Of a DNA stretch of 64,000 nucleotides, positions 57,601-64,000 are shown one piece after another (position 1 is the stretch's first letter; each line of letters opens with the position of its first letter). The translations under genes were made by a program, and so were the position numbers. Where the stretch lies: assembly GCA_964019155.1 (NCBI GenBank), contig OZ025239.1:79205549-79269548 (forward strand), given 5' to 3'. This stretch comes from Osedax fenrisi. Taxonomy: Eukaryota; Annelida; Polychaeta; Sabellida; Siboglinidae. The notes under the pieces are model-generated. The model saw nothing but the letters and a program-made list of their open reading frames with translations, was not told the origin of the DNA and did no database searches.

Positions 57601-60600
57601 AAGGGGGGTACTAGTAGAGTTGTGAAGTGAACGGGGGCACTAGTAGAGTTGTGAAGGGAAGGGGGGCAGTAGTAGAGTTGTGAAGGGAACGGGGGCAGTA
57701 GTAGAGTTGTGAAGGGGGCACTAGTAGAGTTGTGAAGGGAAGGGGGGTAATAGTAGAGTTGTGAAGGGGGGGGGGTACTAGTAGAGTTGTGAAGGGAAGG
57801 GGGGTACTAGTAGAGTTGTGAAGGGGGGGGGGGTACTAGTAGAGTTGTGAAGGGAAGGGGGGCACTAGTAGGGTTGTGAAGGGGGGCACTAGTAGAGTTG
57901 TGAAGGGAAGGGGGGTACTAGTAGAGTTGTGAAGGGAACGGGGGAACTAGTAGAGTTGTGAAGGGGGGTATTAGTAGAGTTGTGAAGGGAAGGGGGTACT
58001 AGTAGAGTTGTGAAGGGAAGGGGGGTACTAGTAGAGTTGTGAAGGGAAGGGGGGTACTAGTAGAGTTGTGAAGGGAAGGGGGGTACTAGTAGAGTTGTGA
58101 AGGGAAGGGGGGCACTAGTAGAGTTGTGAAGGGAAGGGGGGTAATAGTAGAGTTGTGAAGGGGGGTACTAGTAGAGTTGTGAAGGGGGGCACTAGTAGAG
58201 TTGTGAAGGGGGGCACTAGTAGAGTTGTGAAGGGGAGCACTAGTAGAGTTGTGAAGGGAAGGGGGGGCACTAGTAGAGTTGTGAAGGGAAGGGGGGCACT
58301 AGTAGGGTTGTGAAGGGAAGGGGGTACTAGTAGAGTTGTGAAGGGAACGGGGGCACTAGTAGAGTTGTGAAGGGGGGCACTAGTAGAGTTGTGAAGGGAA
58401 GGGGGGTACTAGTAGAGTTGTGAAGGGAAGGGGGGCACTAGTAGGGTTGTGAAGGGAAGGGGGTACTAGTAGAGTTGTGAAGGGGAGTACTAGTAGAGTT
58501 GTGAAGGGGGGCACTAGTAGAGTTGTGAAGGGGGGCACTAGTAGAGTTGTGAAGGGGAGCACTAGTAGAGTTGTGAAGGGAAGGGGCACTAGTAGAGTTG
58601 TGAAGGGAAGGGGGGCACTAGTAGGGTTGTGAAGGGAAGGGGGTACTAGTAGAGTTGTGAAGGGAACGGGGGCACTAGTAGAGTTGTGAAGGGGGGCACT
58701 AGTAGAGTTGTGAAGGGAAGGGGGGTACTAGTAGAGTTGTGAAGGGAACGGGGGCACTAGTAGAGTTGTGAAGGGGGGTACTAGTAGAGTTGTGAAGGGA
58801 AAGGGGGTACTAGTAGAGTTGTGAAGGGAAGGGGGCACTAGTAGAGTTGTGAAGGGAAGGGGGGTACTAGTAGAGTTGTGAAGGGAACGGGGGCACTAGT
58901 AGAGTTGTGAAGGGGGGCACTAGTAGAGTTGTGAAGGGAACGGGGGCAGTAGTAGAGTTGTGAAGGGGGCACTAGTAGAGTTGTGAAGGGAAGGGGGGCA
59001 CTAGTAGAGTTGTGAAGGGAAGGGGGGTACTAGTAGAGTTGTGAAGGGAACGGGGGCAGTAGTAGAGTTGTGAAGGGGGCACTAGTAGAGTTGTGAAGGG
59101 AAGGGGGGCACTAGTAGAGTTGTGAAGGGAAGGGGGGTACTAGTAGAGTTGTGAAGGGAAGGGGGGTACTAGTAGAGTTGTGAAGGGAAGGGGGGTACTA
59201 GTAGAGTTGTGAAGGGAACGGGGGCAGTAGTAGAGTTGTGAAGGGGGGCACTAGTAGAGTTGTGAAGGGAAGGGGGGCACTAGTAGAGTTGTGAAGGGAA
59301 AGGGGGTACTAGTAGAGTTGTGAAGGGAAGGGGGGTACTAGTAGAGTTGTGAAGGGAACGGGGGCAGTAGTAGAGTTGTGAAGGGGGCACTAGTAGAGTT
59401 GTGAAGGGAAGGGGGGGTACTAGTAGAGTTGTGAAGGGGGATACTAGTAGAGTTGTGAAGGGAAGGGGGGTACTAGTAGAGTTGTGAAGGGAACGGGGGC
59501 AGTAGTAGAGTTGTGAAGGGGGCACTAGTAGAGTTGTGAAGGGAAGGGGGGTAATAGTAGAGTTGTGAAGGGGGGGGGGGGTACTAGTAGAGTTGTGAAG
59601 GGAAGGGGGGTACTAGTAGAGTTGTGAAGGGAATGGGGGCAGTAGTAGAGTTGTGAAGGGAAGGGGGGCACTAGTAGAGTTGTGAAGGGAAGGGGGGTAA
59701 TAGTAGAGTTGTGAAGGGAACGGGGGCAGTAGTAGAGTTGTGAAGGGGGCACTAGTAGAGTTGTGAAGGGAAGGGGGGCACTAGTAGAGTTGTGAAGGGA
59801 AGGGGGGTACTAGTAGAGTTGTGAAGGGAACGGGGGCAGTAGTAGAGATGTGAAGGGGGCACTAGTAGAGTTGTGAAGGGAAGGGGGGCACTAGTAGAGT
59901 TGTGAAGGGAAGGGGGGTACTAGTAGAGTTGTGAAGGGAAGGGGGGTACTAGTAGAGTTGTGAAGGGAAGGGGGGTACTAGTAGAGTTGTGAAGGGAACG
60001 GGGGCAGTAGTAGAGTTGTGAAGGGGGGCACTAGTAGAGTTGTGAAGGGAAGGGAGGCACTAGTAGAGTTGTGAAGGGAAGGGGGGTACTAGTAGAGTTG
60101 TGAAGGGAAGGGGGGTACTAGTAGAGTTGTGAAGGGAACGGGGGCAGTAGTAGAGTTGTGAAGGGGGCACTAGTAGAGTTGTGAAGGGAAGGGGGGGTAC
60201 TAGTAGAGTTGTGAAGGGGGATACTAGTAGAGTTGTGAAGGGAAGGGGGGCACTAGTAGAGTTGTGAAGTGAACGGGGGCACTAGTAGAGTTGTGAAGGG
60301 AAGGGGGGGGTACTAGTAGAGTTGTGAAGGGAAGGGGGGTACTAGTAGAGTTGTGAAGGGAAGGGGGGTACTAGTAGAGTTGTGAAGGGAAGGGGGGCAC
60401 TAGTAGGGTTGTGAAGGGAAGGGGGTACTAGTAGAGTTGTGAAGGGGGGTAATAGTAGAGTTGTGAAGGGAAGGGGGGCACTAGTAGAGTTGTGAAGGGG
60501 GGCACTAGTAGAGTTGTGAAGGGAAGGGGGGGGTACTAGTAGAGTTGTGAAGGGAAGGGGGGTACTAGTAGAGTTGTGAAGGGAACGGGGGTACTAGTAG

Positions 60601-63600
60601 AGTTGTGAAGGGAACGGGGGCAGTAGTAGAGTTGTGAAGGGAAGGGGGGCACTAGTAGAGTTGTGAAGGGAAGGGGGGTACTAGTAGAGTTGTGAAGGGA
60701 AGGGGGGTACTAGTAGAGTTGTGAAGGGAAGGGGGGTACTAGTAGAGTTGTGAAGGGAACGGGGGCAGTAGTAGAGTTGTGAAGGGAAGGGGGGCACTAG
60801 TAGGGTTGTGAAGGGAAGGGGGTACTAGTAGAGTTGTGAAGGGAAGGGGGGGGGGTACTAGTAGAGTTGTGAAGGGAAGGGGGGTACTAGTAGAGTTGTG
60901 AAGGGAACGGGGGTACTAGTAGAGTTGTGAAGGGAACGGGGGCAGTAGTAGAGTTGTGAAGGGGGCACTAGTAGAGTTGTGAAGGGAAGGGGGATAATAG
61001 TAGAGTTGTGAAGGGGGGCACTAGTAGAGTTGTGAAGGGAAGGGGGGTACTAGTAGAGTTGTGAAGGGAACGGGGGCAGTAGTAGAGTTGTGAAGGGAAG
61101 GGGGGCACTAGTAGAGTTGTGAAGGGAAGGGGGGTAATAGTAGAGTTGTGAAGGGGGGGGGGGTACTAGTAGAGTTGTGAAGGGAAGGGGGGTACTAGTA
61201 GAGTTGTGAAGGGAAGGGGGGCACTAGTAGGGTTGTGAAGGGAAGGGGGTACTAGTAGAGTTGTGAAGGGGGGTACTAGTAGAGTTGTGAAGTGAACGGG
61301 GGCACTAGTAGAGTTGTGAAGGGAAGGGGGCACTAGTAGAGTTGTGAAGGGGGGCACTAGTAGAGTTGTGAAGGGAAGGGGGGTACTAGTAGAGTTGTGA
61401 AGGGAACGGGGGCACTAGTAGAGTTGTGAAGGGGGGTACTAGTAGAGTTGTGAAAGGGAAAGGGGGTACTAGTAGAGTTGTGAAGGGAAGGGGGCACTAG
61501 TAGAGTTGTGAAGGGAAGGGGGGTACTAGTAGAGTTGTGAAGGGAACAGGGGCACTAGTAGAGTTGTGAAGGGGGGCACTAGTAGAGTTGTGAAGGGAAC
61601 GGGGGCAGTAGTAGAGTTGTGAAGGGGGCACTAGTAGAGTTGTGAAGGGAAGGGGGGCACTAGTAGAGTTGTGAAGGGAAGGGGGGTACTAGTAGAGTTG
61701 TGAAGGGAACGGGGGCAGTAGTAGAGTTGTGAAGGGGGCACTAGTAGAGTTGTGAAGGGAAGGGGGGCACTAGTAGAGTTGTGAAGGGAAGGGGGGTACT
61801 AGTAGAGTTGTGAAGGGAAGGGGGGTACTAGTAGAGTTGTGAAGGGAAGGGGGGTACTAGTAGAGTTGTGAAGGGAACGGGGGCAGTAGTAGAGTTGTGA
61901 AGGGGGGCACTAGTAGAGTTGTGAAGGGAAGGGGGGCACTAGTAGAGTTGTGAAGGGAAGGGGGGTACTAGTAGAGTTGTGAAGGGAAGGGGGGTACTAG
62001 TAGAGTTGTGAAGGGAACGGGGGCAGTAGTAGAGTTATGAAGGGGGCACTAGTAGAGTTGTGAAGGGAAGGGGGGGTACTAGTAGAGTTGTGAAGGGGGA
62101 TACTAGTAGAGTTGTGAAGGGAAGGGGGGTACTAGTAGAGTTGTGAATGGAAGGGGGGTACTAGTAGAGTTGTGAAGGGAACGGGGGCAGTAGTAGAGTT
62201 GTGAAGGGAAGGGGGGCACTAGTAGAGTTGTGAAGGGAAGGGGGGTACTAGTAGAGTTGTGAAGGGAACGGGGGCAGTAGTAGAGTTGTGAAGGGGGCAC
62301 TAGTAGAGTTGTGAAGGGAAGGGGGGTAATAGTAGAGTTGTGAAGGGGGGGGGGGGTACTAGTAGAGTTGTGAAGGGAAGGGGGGTACTAGTAGAGTTGT
62401 GAAGGGAATGGGGGCAGTAGTAGAGTTGTGAAGGGAAGGGGGGCACTAGTAGAGTTGTGAAGGGAAGGGGGGTAATAGTAGAGTTGTGAAGGGAACGGGG
62501 GCAGTAGTAGAGTTGTGAAGGGGGCACTAGTAGAGTTGTGAAGGGAAGGGGGGCACTAGTAGAGTTGTGAAGGGAAGGGGGGTACTAGTAGAGTTGTGAA
62601 GGGAACGGGGGCAGTAGTAGAGTTGTGAAGGGGGCACTAGTAGAGTTGTGAAGGGAAGGGGGGCACTAGTAGAGTTGTGAAGGGAAGGGGGGTACTAGTA
62701 GAGTTGTGAAGGGAAGGGGGGTACTAGTAGAGTTGTGAAGGGAAGGGGGGTACTAGTAGAGTTGTGAAGGGAACGGGGGCAGTAGTAGAGTTGTGAAGGG
62801 GGGCACTAGTAGAGTTGTGAAGGGAAGGGGGGCACTAGTAGAGTTGTGAAGGGAAGGGGGGTACTAGTAGAGTTGTGAAGGGAAGGGGGGTACTAGTAGA
62901 GTTGTGAAGGGAACGGGGGCAGTAGTAGAGTTGTGAAGGGGGCACTAGTAGAGTTGTGAAGGGAAGGGGGGGTACTAGTAGAGTTGTGAAGGGGGATACT
63001 AGTAGAGTTGTGAAGGGAAGGGGGGCACTAGTAGAGTTGTGAAGTGAACGGGGGCACTAGTAGAGTTGTGAAGGGAAGGGGGGGGTACTAGTAGAGTTGT
63101 GAAGGGAAGGGGGGTACTAGTAGAGTTGTGAAGGGAAGGGGGGTACTAGTAGAGTTGTGAAGGGAAGGGGGGCACTAGTAGGGTTGTGAAGGGAAGGGGG
63201 TACTAGTAGAGTTGTGAAGGGGGGTAATAGTAGAGTTGTGAAGGGAAGGGGGGCACTAGTAGAGTTGTGAAGTGAAGGGGGGTACTAGTAGAGTTGTGAA
63301 GGGAAGTGGGGCACTAGTAGGGTTGTGAAGGGAAGGGGGTACTAGTAGAGTTGTGAAGGGGGGCACTAGTAGAGTTGTGAAGGGAAGGGGGGGGGTACTA
63401 GTAGAGTTGTGAAGGGAAGGGGGGTACTAGTAGAGTTGTGAAGGGAACGGGGGTACTAGTAGAGTTGTGAAGGGAACGGGGGCAGTAGTAGAGTTGTGAA
63501 GGGAAGGGGGGCACTAGTAGAGTTGTGAAGGGAAGGGGGGTACTAGTAGAGTTGTGAAGGGAAGGGGGGTACTAGTAGAGTTGTGAAGGGAAGGGGGGTA

Positions 63601-64000
63601 CTAGTAGAGTTGTGAAGGGAACGGGGGCAGTAGTAGAGTTGTGAAGGGAAGGGGGGCACTAGTAGGGTTGTGAAGGGAAGGGGGTACTAGTAGAGTTGTG
63701 AAGGGGGGCACTAGTAGAGTTGTGAAGGGAAGGGGGGGGGTACTAGTAGAGTTGTGAAGGGAAGGGGGGTACTAGTAGAGTTGTGAAGGGAACGGGGGTA
63801 CTAGTAGAGTTGTGAAGGGAACGGGGGCAGTAGTAGAGTTGTGAAGGGGGCACTAGTAGAGTTGTGAAGGGAAGGGGGATAATAGTAGAGTTGTGAAGGG
63901 GGGCACTAGTAGAGTTGTGAAGGGAAGGGGGGTACTAGTAGAGTTGTGAAGGGAACGGGGGCAGTAGTAGAGTTGTGAAGGGAAGGGGGGCACTAGTAGA
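36669..64000. repeat. Giant G-rich minisatellite, 27.3 kb, running off the window
   Basis: Continuous tandem array of actagtagagttgtgaa (17 bases) plus a G-rich spacer. Spacer classes: ggggggc/t or gggggt (units of 23-24 bp), gggaaggggggt/c or gggaacgggggc/t (29 bp), and rarer G-run expansions up to 12-13 G. Further variants are cagtag or taatag for cactag, and gggttg for gagttg. About 1,000 units. Multi-kilobase blocks recur (see findings). Minus-strand ORFs of 60-140 codons (HNSTS, FTTLLV, SQLYY repeats) come from lack of stops in the monomer and shift frame constantly; they are not genes. No foreign insertion was seen in the array. Confidence 0.98.

Noticed and set aside
41617..62527. Many minus-strand ORFs of 60-140 codons rich in HNSTS, FTTLLV and SQLYY repeats, mucin-like at first sight
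   Set aside because: They arise because the satellite monomer has few stops; mixed 23, 24 and 29-bp units shift frame constantly, and no splice or start context supports translation.
36669..64000. Regular repeats resembling a CRISPR array or telomere
   Set aside because: There are no unique spacers, the unit is not TTAGGG-like, and the setting is an animal intron.

Overview
The window is animal nuclear DNA: very AT-rich, intron-rich, with Pol III tRNA genes, a LINE and several DNA transposons, and no bacterial gene organisation. I cannot name the species. The domain set (LamG-like, EGF, VWD, TIG, transmembrane) and the base composition would suit an AT-rich invertebrate such as a cnidarian, sponge or ctenophore; this is inference only.

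The main gene lies on the minus strand. I assembled 27 consecutive exons between 36656 and the stop codon at 4596. Every junction uses GT/AG and every reading phase matches, giving 4,200 coding bases (1,399 codons plus stop). The 5' end is beyond the window. From N to C the product has a beta-sandwich/LamG-like region, an EGF module, an Ig-like region, a cysteine-containing region, a full VWD domain with GDPH, a Lys/Arg then Asp/Glu linker, a VWDE-type cysteine region, an EGF module, a TIG-like module, a cysteine-rich stalk, one transmembrane helix and a short tail. I call it a membrane-anchored VWDE-like protein. None of these short exons is evident as a long ORF; they stand out as GC-richer islands in AT-rich introns.

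1-3.3 kb holds a decayed MADF/BESS-like pseudogene and AT-rich repeats. tRNA-Leu(CAG) is at 3.35 kb. 4.6-36.7 kb is the VWDE-like gene. Its introns contain an antisense RTE-type LINE (6.3-9.6 kb), a pogo/Tigger-type element (14.3-16.1 kb), TTAA-flanked fold-back elements, hAT-type elements, small MITEs, the end of a second LINE, microsatellites, a 46-bp tandem repeat, and three minus-strand tRNA-Asn(GTT) genes that each carry a different palindromic or hairpin insertion.

36.67-64 kb is one continuous G-rich minisatellite (about 27.3 kb, roughly 1,000 monomers of 23-30 bp) with multi-kilobase higher-order repeats. It runs off the window and begins about 10 bp upstream of the acceptor of the first visible exon, so it is the 3' part of a very large intron unless the locus is mis-assembled.

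The items most worth a second look are the tRNA-Asn insertion family, the giant intronic satellite with its splice-acceptor-like monomers, and the reconstructed VWDE-like receptor with two predicted cleavage sites.
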